A DNA stretch of 64,000 nucleotides from [Pasteurella] aerogenes (lineage in GTDB: Bacteria; Pseudomonadota; Gammaproteobacteria; Enterobacterales; Pasteurellaceae), in assembly GCA_900637275.1 (NCBI GenBank), contig LR134362.1, forward strand, positions 682,001-746,000, written 5' to 3'. The notes below the pieces were generated by a model that ran no database searches, was not told the DNA's origin, and worked only from the letters and a program-made list of their open reading frames with translations. A program made the translations under genes and the position numbers. Shown here piece after piece: positions 16,552 to 24,876 of the stretch (positions are counted from its first letter, which is position 1; each line of letters begins with the position of its first letter).

Positions 16552-19500
16552 ATGCCATTAGCCGATTATTATCAACGTCCTGATATTCTTCATATCAACA
16601 CCACACCGCATCATGCCTATTTTATCCCTTTTAAGCGCGGTCAAAAAATCGAACAAATTGCCCGCGAGCAATCGGAACTTTTTTATTTATTAAACGGAGA
16701 ATGGGATTTTCAATATTATCCCAGCCACCATGAGTTGCCTGAACTTGCTGATATTGTCTTTGAACACCAAATTCCGGTTCCGTCCAACTGGCAAAACCAT
16801 GGTTTTGATCAACATCAATACACCAATATTCGTTATCCTATTCCTTTTGATCCGCCTTATGTGCTGCGACAAAACCCATGTGGAGTATATCAACGTCATT
16901 TTGAATTTCACCCGCAAGCCAATAAACGCTATTTGCTGAATTTTGAAGGCGTGGACTCATGTCTTTATGTCTATTTAAATCAACAATTTATCGGCTATGG
17001 GCAAATTAGCCATTGCACCAATGAATTTGAGATAACCGATCATCTGATTGCTGGTCATAATCAATTGACTGTGATTGTGTTGAAATGGTGTGATGGAAGT
17101 TATTTGGAAGATCAGGATAAATTCCGTATGTCAGGGATTTTTCGCGATGTGTATATTTTGCAACGGGAACAGAATTATTTACAAGATTTCTTTCTACACA
17201 CGCAGCTTTCGCACAACTTTACTCAAGCAACATTGTCTTTGGATACTCAATTTAGCAAACAACAGCAAGCGCTAGATTATCAATTGTTTGATCCGCAACA
17301 ACAATTAATCGCTGATGGACACGCGGAAAATTTACGATTAGAAATTACTAATGTTCAGCTATGGAATGCGGAAATGCCGACATTATATACCCTATATTTG
17401 CGTTATGGTGATGAAGTGATTTGTCAAAAAATCGGTTTTCGTCACATTGAAATTCGGCAAGGGGTAATGTTGATTAACGGACAAGCTGTGAAATTTAAGG
17501 GCGTTAATCGCCATGATAGTGATCCGAAAACGGGTTATTGTATTAGCCGCGAACAGGCAATAGCAGATTTACGTTTAATGAAACAACATAATATTAACGC
17601 GATTCGTACCGCCCATTATCCAAATGCACCTTGGTTTACTGAACTTTGTGATCAATACGGGTTTTATGTCATTGCAGAAAGTGATATTGAGGCACATGGA
17701 GCAAGTATGCAATATGTGGCACAACCCGAACAGAGTATTTTATTGAATGTGAAAAAAGTGGAGGAAAATGCGCGTATTCAGCAACAAACCATCGATCATC
17801 TTTGTTACTTTGCGCGTCATCCTGATTATAAATCGGCAATTTTAGACCGCACTTTTGCCAATGTGGAACGCGATAAAAATCGTACGTGCGTGCTGATTTG
17901 GTCGTTGGGCAATGAAAGTGGTTTTGGGGAAAATTTTGAAGCGGCAGCACGCTGGATTAAACAGCGGGATCCACAACGTTTGCTGCATTATGAAAGCGCG
18001 ATCTATCAACATTCTGCACATCAAAATGATCTTAGCCAATTGGATTTTCACAGTGAAATGTATGCTTCAACGGAAGATATGGCGAGCTATTTTCAACAGC
18101 CACAAACTAAACCGTTTATGCTGTGTGAATATTCTCATGCTATGGGCAATTCCAACGGAGATTTGGAGGATTATTTTCAAGCATTTCAACGTCATGCCGG
18201 TGCGTGTGGCGGATTTGTGTGGGAATGGTGTGATCATTCGCCTTATTTAAACGATGGGTCGATGCATTTGGGGTATGGTGGCGATTTTGCAGAAACCTTG
18301 CATGATGGGAATTTTTGTGTGGATGGACTTGTTTCTGCACACCGCCAACCGCACAGCAATTTGTTGGAGTTGAAAAACGTAAATCGCCCGGCACGTGCAA
18401 CATTAATGGGAAACCAAATTGGGCTAACTAATTATTTAGATTTTACCGATTTAGCCGAGGCGTTAGTGGTGCAATATGAGTGGTTGGAAAATGGCGTCGT
18501 GGTGGAAAGTGGGAGTTTGGAGGTGAAATGTTTGCCAAAACAGACCGCACTTTTACCGCTAAATTTGCCGAAAAATAATGGTCATCATTGGGTGCTGACC
18601 TTAAGTTATCATCAAAAATCTGCTACAGCATTTCTTGCTCAAGGCGTGTGTTTAGGCTTTGATCAGATTGAATTCTTTGCGCAAAACCGCCTGTTGCCGG
18701 AAGTGGATAGTGTGCCAAAAAGTGCGGTCAAAAATTCATGGATTTTGCAGGAAACACCACATCATTGGCGCATTCAAAATGAACATATTGATTATGAGTT
18801 TGATCGATTAAAGGGGATTTTTAGTCGATTAACGGTGAATGGTAGGGCGCTTATCATCAAGCCATTGGACTTTAATATTTGGCGTGCGCCGACGGATAAC
18901 GACCGTTTAGTGCGTGAATTTTGGCAATTGGCGGGTTATGATCAAAGTGAAAGTCGAGCTTATACCAGCCGAATTGAGCAGCATCATGATGAAATCAGAA
19001 TTTATGCTAATGTTGGGCTGGTTGCAGTAGCAAGATCGCGCATTTTGACGCTGGAAGTGGTTTATCGTGTTACGACAACAGGACAATTGACCGTAGATAT
19101 TCATGCGAAAAAAGCGCCGCAATTGCCTTATTTACCACGCTTTGGTTTGCGTTTTTTCTTGCCGAAAAGTGATAATCAAGTGGAATATTTTGGCTATGGG
19201 GCTGGCGAAAGTTATTGCGATAAACATCATGCTACACGATTAGGGCGTTATTGTCTTTCCGCGCAGGAAAATCATGTAGATTATATGAAACCGCAGGAAA
19301 ACGGCAGCCATTTTGCTTGTCATTATGTGAAAAGTGTGGCGTTTTACTTGAGTGCGGAAACCCCGTTCAGTTTTAATTTATCGCCTTATACGCAAGAAGA
19401 ATTAACCCATAAAACGCATCATTATCAATTAGAAGAATCGCATGCCACGATCTTGTGTGCGGATTATAAAATGAGTGGGATTGGATCTAATTCGTGTGGA

Positions 19501-19572
19501 CCGAGCTTGAAAGCGCAATATCGTTTAGATGAAGAAGACTTTCGTTATTGTCTGACTATCACACCATGCTAA
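16552..19572 (+). CDS. lacZ: Beta-galactosidase, LacZ type (GH2)
   Basis: Hydrolyses lactose and other beta-galactosides. The 1006 residues are close to E. coli LacZ (1024). Domain order fits GH2: a jelly-roll sugar-binding domain, immunoglobulin-like domains, a TIM barrel, and the C-terminal Bgal_small_N domain. The barrel shows SDIEAHG, the acid/base Glu in IWSLGNESGFG, and the nucleophile Glu in MLCEYSHAMGNSNGD. The C-terminal part has WRAPTDNDR and YFGYGAGESYCDKH. I use the ATG at 16552 rather than a TTG at 16540; GGG at 16542-16544 may be the ribosome site. No lactose permease or lac repressor is visible nearby, and a terminator sits just upstream. Two uptake sequences lie near 18543 and 18719 and one near 17848. 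Confidence 0.93.
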   Translation: MPLADYYQRPDILHINTTPHHAYFIPFKRGQKIEQIAREQSELFYLLNGEWDFQYYPSHHELPELADIVFEHQIPVPSNWQNHGFDQHQYTNIRYPIPFDPPYVLRQNPCGVYQRHFEFHPQANKRYLLNFEGVDSCLYVYLNQQFIGYGQISHCTNEFEITDHLIAGHNQLTVIVLKWCDGSYLEDQDKFRMSGIFRDVYILQREQNYLQDFFLHTQLSHNFTQATLSLDTQFSKQQQALDYQLFDPQQQLIADGHAENLRLEITNVQLWNAEMPTLYTLYLRYGDEVICQKIGFRHIEIRQGVMLINGQAVKFKGVNRHDSDPKTGYCISREQAIADLRLMKQHNINAIRTAHYPNAPWFTELCDQYGFYVIAESDIEAHGASMQYVAQPEQSILLNVKKVEENARIQQQTIDHLCYFARHPDYKSAILDRTFANVERDKNRTCVLIWSLGNESGFGENFEAAARWIKQRDPQRLLHYESAIYQHSAHQNDLSQLDFHSEMYASTEDMASYFQQPQTKPFMLCEYSHAMGNSNGDLEDYFQAFQRHAGACGGFVWEWCDHSPYLNDGSMHLGYGGDFAETLHDGNFCVDGLVSAHRQPHSNLLELKNVNRPARATLMGNQIGLTNYLDFTDLAEALVVQYEWLENGVVVESGSLEVKCLPKQTALLPLNLPKNNGHHWVLTLSYHQKSATAFLAQGVCLGFDQIEFFAQNRLLPEVDSVPKSAVKNSWILQETPHHWRIQNEHIDYEFDRLKGIFSRLTVNGRALIIKPLDFNIWRAPTDNDRLVREFWQLAGYDQSESRAYTSRIEQHHDEIRIYANVGLVAVARSRILTLEVVYRVTTTGQLTVDIHAKKAPQLPYLPRFGLRFFLPKSDNQVEYFGYGAGESYCDKHHATRLGRYCLSAQENHVDYMKPQENGSHFACHYVKSVAFYLSAETPFSFNLSPYTQEELTHKTHHYQLEESHATILCADYKMSGIGSNSCGPSLKAQYRLDEEDFRYCLTITPC

Positions 19573-19590
19573 TTTTGGTGCTATAAAAAG

Positions 19591-19623
19591 AAAAAACCGC
19601 TATTCAAAACAGTTGAATAGCGG
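19591..19623 (-). terminator. Terminator for the dxs unit (minus strand)
   Basis: An 11-bp perfect stem (19597-19607 with 19613-19623) and a 5-base loop. On the minus strand it is followed by six T (19596-19591), so it serves transcripts coming from dxs. The 19624-19719 stretch between it and dxs holds only a small hairpin around 19655. Confidence 0.75.
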
Positions 19624-19719
19624 GGAGGTCTTATATAAGAGAAATTTAAAAAGACGACTGCATTTGCAGTGCACTAGCATTAACTAAGACTCGAAATAAA
19701 AAAAATAGTTCACAAAAAA

Positions 19720-21579
19720 TTAAAAATTTTTATTTTTTTGTAAAAATTTTTCGATTTGTTGCTCAATTCCTACAGCGTCTAATTGTAAATCAGCTAAGAT
19801 TTCTTGTTGTGTTCCTTGTGGAATAAAGAAATCCGGTAAGCCCAATTGCAATAATTTCACTTTAAGCTGCTGCGCATTTAAATATTCGGCAACAGCGCTG
19901 CCTGCACCACCTTGAATAGCATTTTCCTCTAAGGTCACAAAAGTGTGGTGATTTTTGGCTAAGGATTGCAATTGTTCTGTATCCAAAGGTTTAACAAAAC
20001 GCATATCAACTAAGGTTGCATTCAGTTTGTCTGCTACTTGCAAGGCATTTGGTAATAGGGTACCAAAGTTTAAAATGGCAATATTTTCTCCTTGGCGCAC
20101 AAGGTGAGATTTACCGATCGCTAAGCTATGCAATGGTTCCAATTCTACGCCGATGGCATTGCCACGCGGGTAACGTACCGCAGCAGGCTGACCACAATGA
20201 TAACCGGTGTACAACATCAGACGACATTCATTTTCATCACTTGGCGTCATAATTACTAAATTCGGGATACAGCGCATAAAGCTAATATCAAAGGCACCTT
20301 GATGGGTTTGTCCGTCAGCGCCGACAACGCCGGCACGATCAATGGCAAATAATACAGGCAGATTTTGAATGGCGACATCATGGATTAATTGATCGTAGGC
20401 ACGTTGTAGGAAAGTAGAATAAATTGCTACAACCGGACGATAACCGGCGATTGCTAAACCGGCGGCAAAGGTTACAGCGTGTTGTTCAGCAATAGCAACA
20501 TCAAAATATTGTTCAGGGAAACGGTTGGAAAATTCAACCAAACCGGAACCTTCGCGCATTGCCGGTGTAATGCCCATTAATTTAGGATCTTGTTCCGCCA
20601 TTTCGCATAACCATTTGCCGAAAATTTGCGAATAGGTTGGCGTTGATGATTTTGGCAATTTTCCGCTTAAATGATCGAATTTTGGCACACCATGAAAACC
20701 GATTGGATCTTGTTCAGCCGGTGCATAACCTTTTCCTTTTTTGGTCCGAATATGCAAAAATTGCGGACCGCTTAAAGAACTCATGTTGCTTAGTGTGGTG
20801 ATTAATTCGTCGATATTATGCCCATCAATTGGACCGATGTAATTAAATCCCAATTGTTCAAACATGGTACCAAGCGGCGACACTAACCCTTTTACGTGTT
20901 CTTCGGTTTTTTTCACGAATTCTTTAATCGGCGGTACCCCTGAGAGAATTTTTTTGCCGCTTTCGCGCAAAGAAGAATACAGCGAGCCGGATAAAATGCG
21001 GGCGAGGTGATTATTCAGTGCGCCGACATTTTCCGAGATCGACATTTCATTATCATTTAAAATCACCAACATATCCGTATGCAAGGCTCCAGCATGATTT
21101 AGCGCTTCAAATGCCATACCGGCAGTAATGGCGCCATCCCCGATGACACACACAGTTTTGCGACCGGCATTTTCTCGTTGGGCGGCAATGGCAATGCCTA
21201 ATCCGGCGCTAATGGAAGTAGAGGAATGTCCGACGCTTAATACATCGAATTCACTTTCTCCCCGCCAAGGAAACGGATGAATACCATTTTTTTGACGAAT
21301 GGTTGACATTTGATCACGACGTCCCGTCAGAATTTTGTGTGGATAGGCTTGATGTCCCACATCCCACAATAACTGATCAAACGGGGTTTTAAATACGTAG
21401 TGCAATGCCACTGTCAGCTCAACGGTGCCTAATCCGGATGCTAAATGACCGCTGCTTTGACTAACGGTTTCCAACAAATAACTGCGCAATTCTTGGCAGA
21501 CTTGAGGAAGTTGTTCTTTCTCTAAAAGACGTAAATCGTCGGGCGAATTAATTAATGATAATAAAGGGTAGTTTTGCAT
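19720..21579 (-). CDS. dxs: 1-deoxy-D-xylulose-5-phosphate synthase
   Basis: Condenses pyruvate with glyceraldehyde 3-phosphate, using thiamine diphosphate, as the first step of the MEP isoprenoid pathway. The 619 residues match the E. coli length (620). Marks include the ThDP motif GDGAITAGMAFEALNHAG with ILNDNEMSIS, the Glu-bearing IAEQHAVTFAAG, and the transketolase-like DRAGVVGADGQTHQGAFD. It is the last gene of xseB-ispA-dxs, 30 bases after ispA. ispA supplies the next polyprenyl step in the same pathway, so the operon is functionally coherent. Confidence 0.97.
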   Translation of the reverse strand: MQNYPLLSLINSPDDLRLLEKEQLPQVCQELRSYLLETVSQSSGHLASGLGTVELTVALHYVFKTPFDQLLWDVGHQAYPHKILTGRRDQMSTIRQKNGIHPFPWRGESEFDVLSVGHSSTSISAGLGIAIAAQRENAGRKTVCVIGDGAITAGMAFEALNHAGALHTDMLVILNDNEMSISENVGALNNHLARILSGSLYSSLRESGKKILSGVPPIKEFVKKTEEHVKGLVSPLGTMFEQLGFNYIGPIDGHNIDELITTLSNMSSLSGPQFLHIRTKKGKGYAPAEQDPIGFHGVPKFDHLSGKLPKSSTPTYSQIFGKWLCEMAEQDPKLMGITPAMREGSGLVEFSNRFPEQYFDVAIAEQHAVTFAAGLAIAGYRPVVAIYSTFLQRAYDQLIHDVAIQNLPVLFAIDRAGVVGADGQTHQGAFDISFMRCIPNLVIMTPSDENECRLMLYTGYHCGQPAAVRYPRGNAIGVELEPLHSLAIGKSHLVRQGENIAILNFGTLLPNALQVADKLNATLVDMRFVKPLDTEQLQSLAKNHHTFVTLEENAIQGGAGSAVAEYLNAQQLKVKLLQLGLPDFFIPQGTQQEILADLQLDAVGIEQQIEKFLQKNKNF

Positions 21580-21609
21580 AATATCGTTATTTTAATTACA
21601 GGGTTTAGT

Positions 21610-22500
21610 TTAACTTTTACGGTTAACGACAAATTCAGCTAACGCGCGCAATGCACTGGTATCAAAAGGTAAATCCGTTAATTCATCTAGCGCCAGTTGG
21701 TATAAATCTAACGCTTTTTGTTTCGCGCCGGCAAGACCTAATAATTTCGGATAAGTGCTTTTATCCGCCATCAAATCTGCACCCACCGTTTTTCCGATCA
21801 CCGCACTTTCCCCTTCGATATCTAAAATATCATCTTGCACTTGAAATGCTAAGCCGATCGCCGCCGCATAACGAGACAGTGGCTCAAGTACCGCCGGATC
21901 GGCAAAATGTGGCGAACAAATCACGCCCATTTTAAGCGCGGCTGAAAGCAAGGCACCGGTTTTATTGCGATGAATGCGTTCTAATTGGGCTAAATCAATG
22001 TGTTGATGTTCTGCTAAGAGATCTAAACTTTGTCCCAAACACATTCCTTGTACGCCGGCGCCATGACTTAATACTTGCACTAACGCGATTTTTTGTTCGG
22101 CGGAAAGTGCGGTCGCTTTGGTAATCATTTCAAAAGCAAAGGCTTGCAACGCATCACCGGCTAAAATGGCAGTAGCTTCATCAAAGGCAATATGGCACGT
22201 AGGCTGACCGCGACGCAATTTATCGTTATCCATAGCTGGCAGATCATCATGAATTAACGAATAGGCATGGATAGATTCAATCGCCGCCGCTGCATAATCC
22301 AGTTGATTGATCTCGGCACCGAGCATCCGTCCGGTAGCATAAACCAAAAACGGGCGAATGCGTTTTCCTCCAAGCAACAAACCGTATTTCATGGCATCTG
22401 CCAAGGGCGACGGTTGGCTGTTTATCTGCTCAAATTGTGCGTTCAAAAAACTATTAATGCGTTGTTGGAATTGGGTTAAATCTTCAGCAAAGCGGTACAT
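21610..22500 (-). CDS. ispA: (2E,6E)-farnesyl diphosphate synthase
   Basis: Builds farnesyl diphosphate from DMAPP/GPP and IPP. The 296 residues contain both Asp-rich motifs of trans-prenyltransferases: DDLPAMDND (first, DDxxxxD type) and DDILD (second). GGKRIRP lies near residue 47. Two ATG codons occur at 22506 and 22500. The AGGTGA ribosome site overlaps the first too closely but sits about 7 bases from the second, so I use 22500 (MYRFAEDL). It follows xseB after a few bases and precedes dxs. Confidence 0.95.
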   Translation of the reverse strand: MYRFAEDLTQFQQRINSFLNAQFEQINSQPSPLADAMKYGLLLGGKRIRPFLVYATGRMLGAEINQLDYAAAAIESIHAYSLIHDDLPAMDNDKLRRGQPTCHIAFDEATAILAGDALQAFAFEMITKATALSAEQKIALVQVLSHGAGVQGMCLGQSLDLLAEHQHIDLAQLERIHRNKTGALLSAALKMGVICSPHFADPAVLEPLSRYAAAIGLAFQVQDDILDIEGESAVIGKTVGADLMADKSTYPKLLGLAGAKQKALDLYQLALDELTDLPFDTSALRALAEFVVNRKS

Positions 22501-22510
22501 ACACATTCAC

Positions 22511-22759
22511 CTATTCTTCATCCGGCTGATAATCGGTTAATGTTGCGCTATCGCTTTTTTGCAATAAAATTTGAATACGTTGTTCTGCCGATTGGAGGCG
22601 TTCTTGTCCTAATTGCGCTAATTTAATCCCATTTTCAAACGCTTTCAATGCATCTTCCAGCGGTAATTCACCGCTTTCCAAATGCGAAACAATGGTTTCC
22701 AGTTGGGACAGCGTGCTTTCAAAATCTGCCGGCGGAGTTTGTTTTGCTTGACGAGCCAT
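22511..22759 (-). CDS. xseB: Exodeoxyribonuclease VII small subunit
   Basis: Small subunit of the enzyme that degrades single-stranded DNA from either end; several copies coat the long helical part of XseA, which is not in this window. The 82 residues show the family core FESTLSQLETIVSHLESGE, then LPLEDALKAFENGIKLA, forming two helices. It leads the xseB-ispA-dxs operon and is divergent from thiI. Confidence 0.95.
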   Translation of the reverse strand: MARQAKQTPPADFESTLSQLETIVSHLESGELPLEDALKAFENGIKLAQLGQERLQSAEQRIQILLQKSDSATLTDYQPDEE

Positions 22760-22878
22760 TGATTGATCCTTCAGTTAAACGTATAAGTTCCTCATTGTAC
22801 TTTATTTTTGCGGCGTTGTTAAAAAATAGTGTTACAATAGCGCAAATTTTTTTGTTAACCCGTTAATATATTGAGATT

Positions 22879-24336
22879 ATGAAATTTATTATTAAACTTT
22901 TTCCTGAAATTATGATTAAAAGCGAATCGGTACGGAAACGTTTTATCAAAATTCTGACCGGCAATATTCGCAATGTGTTACATAAATATGATGATTCCGT
23001 TGCAGTGATTAAACATTGGGATTACATCGAAGTGCGGTCAAAAAATGAAGAAAATCAACCGCACTTAATCGAGTTATTACAACGTATTCCCGGCATTCAC
23101 CATTTCTTACAAGTAGAAGAAAAACCGTTTGCCACCTTGCATGATATTTTTGAATATACGCTGGCGGATGTAGCCTCCCAATTGGAAAATAAAACCTTTT
23201 GTGTTCGCGTAAAACGCAAAGGCAAGCATCAATTCAGCTCATTGGATGTGGAACGTTACGTGGGTGGCGGATTAAATCAGCATATTGCCAGCGCCAAAGT
23301 GCAATTAAGCAAACCGGATGTTACGGTGCGCATTGAAATTGATCAAGATAAAATGTTGTTGGTTAAAGCGCGTTATGAAGGCATCGGTGGCTATCCGATA
23401 GGGACGCAAGAAGACGTGCTATCTTTGATTTCCGGCGGCTTTGATTCCGGTGTTTCCAGTTATATGCTTATTCGTCGCGGTTGCCGGGTGCATTATTGTT
23501 TCTTTAATCTTGGCGGCGCCACCCATGAAATTGGAGTGAAACAAATGGCGTATCATATTTGGAATCGCTACAGCGGTTCTCATAAAGTACGCTTTGTAGC
23601 GATTAATTTTGAATCGGTGGTCGGCGAAATTTTAGAAAAAGTCGATAACGGTCAAATGGGCGTGGTGTTAAAACGCATGATGGTGCGAGCGGCGAGCAAA
23701 GTTGCTGAACGTTTTGGCATTCAAGCCATTGTCACCGGCGAAGCCTTAGGGCAAGTTTCTAGTCAAACCTTAACCAATTTGCGCTTAATTGATGAAGCAG
23801 CAGATTGCTTGGTGTTGCGCCCATTAATCACCCATGATAAAGAGCAAATTATTGCCATGGCGAAAAATATTGGTACCGATGATATTGCCAAATCGATGCC
23901 GGAATTTTGTGGCGTGATTTCAAAAAATCCGACGGTTAAAGCAGTCAAAGCCAAAATTGAACAAGAAGAAGGGCATTTTGATTTTTCTGTGTTGGAAAGT
24001 GCGGTGCAAAATGCGCAATATTTGGACATTCGCCAAATTGCGGAACAAACAGAAAAAGATGTGATGACCGTGGATACGGTTTCTACGCTGGCGGAAAATG
24101 ACATTATTTTGGATATTCGTAGCCCAGAAGAAACGGATGAAAATCCGTTGGAAATTGATAATCATCAAGTGCTGTTAATGCCATTTTATAAATTATCCTC
24201 ACATTTCGGCGAGTTGGATCAGCGTAAACAATATTTGTTGTATTGTGAACGCGGTGTGATGAGTAAATTGCAGGCGTTGTATTTGAAAGAAAATGGTTTT
24301 TCAAATATCAAAGTATTTCGTCAACCGAATCACTAA
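22879..24336 (+). CDS. thiI: tRNA 4-thiouridine synthase / thiamine biosynthesis sulfur carrier
   Basis: Transfers sulfur to U8 of tRNA and, in enterobacteria, to ThiS for the thiazole of thiamine. The 485 residues show an N-terminal ferredoxin-like and THUMP region, the PP-loop SGGFDSG near residue 184 that adenylates the substrate, and a C-terminal rhodanese domain with the sulfur-carrying Cys in LLYCERGVMSK near residue 456. This is the long form with rhodanese (E. coli 482). It is divergent from xseB, whose operon makes DXP, itself a thiazole precursor. ycgN follows 11 bases downstream. Confidence 0.96.
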   Translation: MKFIIKLFPEIMIKSESVRKRFIKILTGNIRNVLHKYDDSVAVIKHWDYIEVRSKNEENQPHLIELLQRIPGIHHFLQVEEKPFATLHDIFEYTLADVASQLENKTFCVRVKRKGKHQFSSLDVERYVGGGLNQHIASAKVQLSKPDVTVRIEIDQDKMLLVKARYEGIGGYPIGTQEDVLSLISGGFDSGVSSYMLIRRGCRVHYCFFNLGGATHEIGVKQMAYHIWNRYSGSHKVRFVAINFESVVGEILEKVDNGQMGVVLKRMMVRAASKVAERFGIQAIVTGEALGQVSSQTLTNLRLIDEAADCLVLRPLITHDKEQIIAMAKNIGTDDIAKSMPEFCGVISKNPTVKAVKAKIEQEEGHFDFSVLESAVQNAQYLDIRQIAEQTEKDVMTVDTVSTLAENDIILDIRSPEETDENPLEIDNHQVLLMPFYKLSSHFGELDQRKQYLLYCERGVMSKLQALYLKENGFSNIKVFRQPNH

Positions 24337-24347
24337 GTGAGAAAACG

Positions 24348-24791
24348 ATGACCGCTTTAGCTAAGGAATTTTGGAAGCATAAATCGCTGCTGGACATGAA
24401 CGAGGCAGAGTGGGAAGCGGTGTGTGACGGTTGTGGTAAATGCTGCTATCGTAAATTTATTGAGGGACACGGGCGCCGTCAGCGCTTGTATTTTACCCGC
24501 ATTGCTTGTAATTTGCTTGATTTAGATAGTGGAAAGTGCGGTCATTATTCCGCACGTTTTCAATTGGAAACCGATTGTACCAAATTGACTAAGGAAAATT
24601 TGCCCGATTTTGCTTGGTTGCCGAAAACCTGTGCCTATCGATTATTGTATGAAAATAAACCGCTCTTTGATTGGCATCCGCTTATTTCCGGCGATCCGAA
24701 TTCGGTAAAGTTAGCTGGTGTGATGGTGGAAAACGGAATTCATGAAAAAGATGTGATCGACTGGTTTGAATATGTTGATGAAGATCACTAA
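24348..24791 (+). CDS. ycgN: YcgN family cysteine-cluster protein (UPF0260)
   Basis: Function unknown. The 147 residues carry the family cysteines: CDGCGKCCYRKF near residue 27 to 38, then single Cys in RIACNLLDLDSGKCGHY, TDCTKL and KTCAYRLL, fitting an Fe-S or zinc cluster protein. The C-terminal half has DWHPLISGDPNSVKLAG. It starts 11 bases after thiI with a GAG-type ribosome site, so the two are probably co-transcribed. An uptake sequence lies inside the gene near 24534. Confidence 0.9.
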   Translation: MTALAKEFWKHKSLLDMNEAEWEAVCDGCGKCCYRKFIEGHGRRQRLYFTRIACNLLDLDSGKCGHYSARFQLETDCTKLTKENLPDFAWLPKTCAYRLLYENKPLFDWHPLISGDPNSVKLAGVMVENGIHEKDVIDWFEYVDEDH

Positions 24792-24804
24792 TTTTGAGTA
24801 AAGG

Positions 24805-24837
24805 CATTGTAATTTTTCCGTTTATCTGTTTACAATG
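24805..24837 (+). promoter_or_regulatory. Candidate promoter of the malQ-glg operon within an inverted repeat
   Basis: CATTGTAA (24805-24812) and its exact complement TTACAATG (24830-24837) are 17 bases apart. They overlap a possible -35 (TTGTAA) and -10 (TACAAT, 24831-24836) spaced by 18 bases, about 40 bases before malQ. This arrangement suggests an operator overlapping the operon promoter; the cognate regulator is unknown. Confidence 0.5.
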
Positions 24838-24876
24838 TGTTCATCATCCAGTTTTTATTGTTGTTGGAAATAAAAG

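Noticed and set aside
17669..18403. Overlapping frames on both strands inside lacZ, and similar ones in folC, thiI, glgB and codA
   Set aside because: They lie within well-supported genes, lack ribosome sites and resemble no protein family, so they are chance frames.
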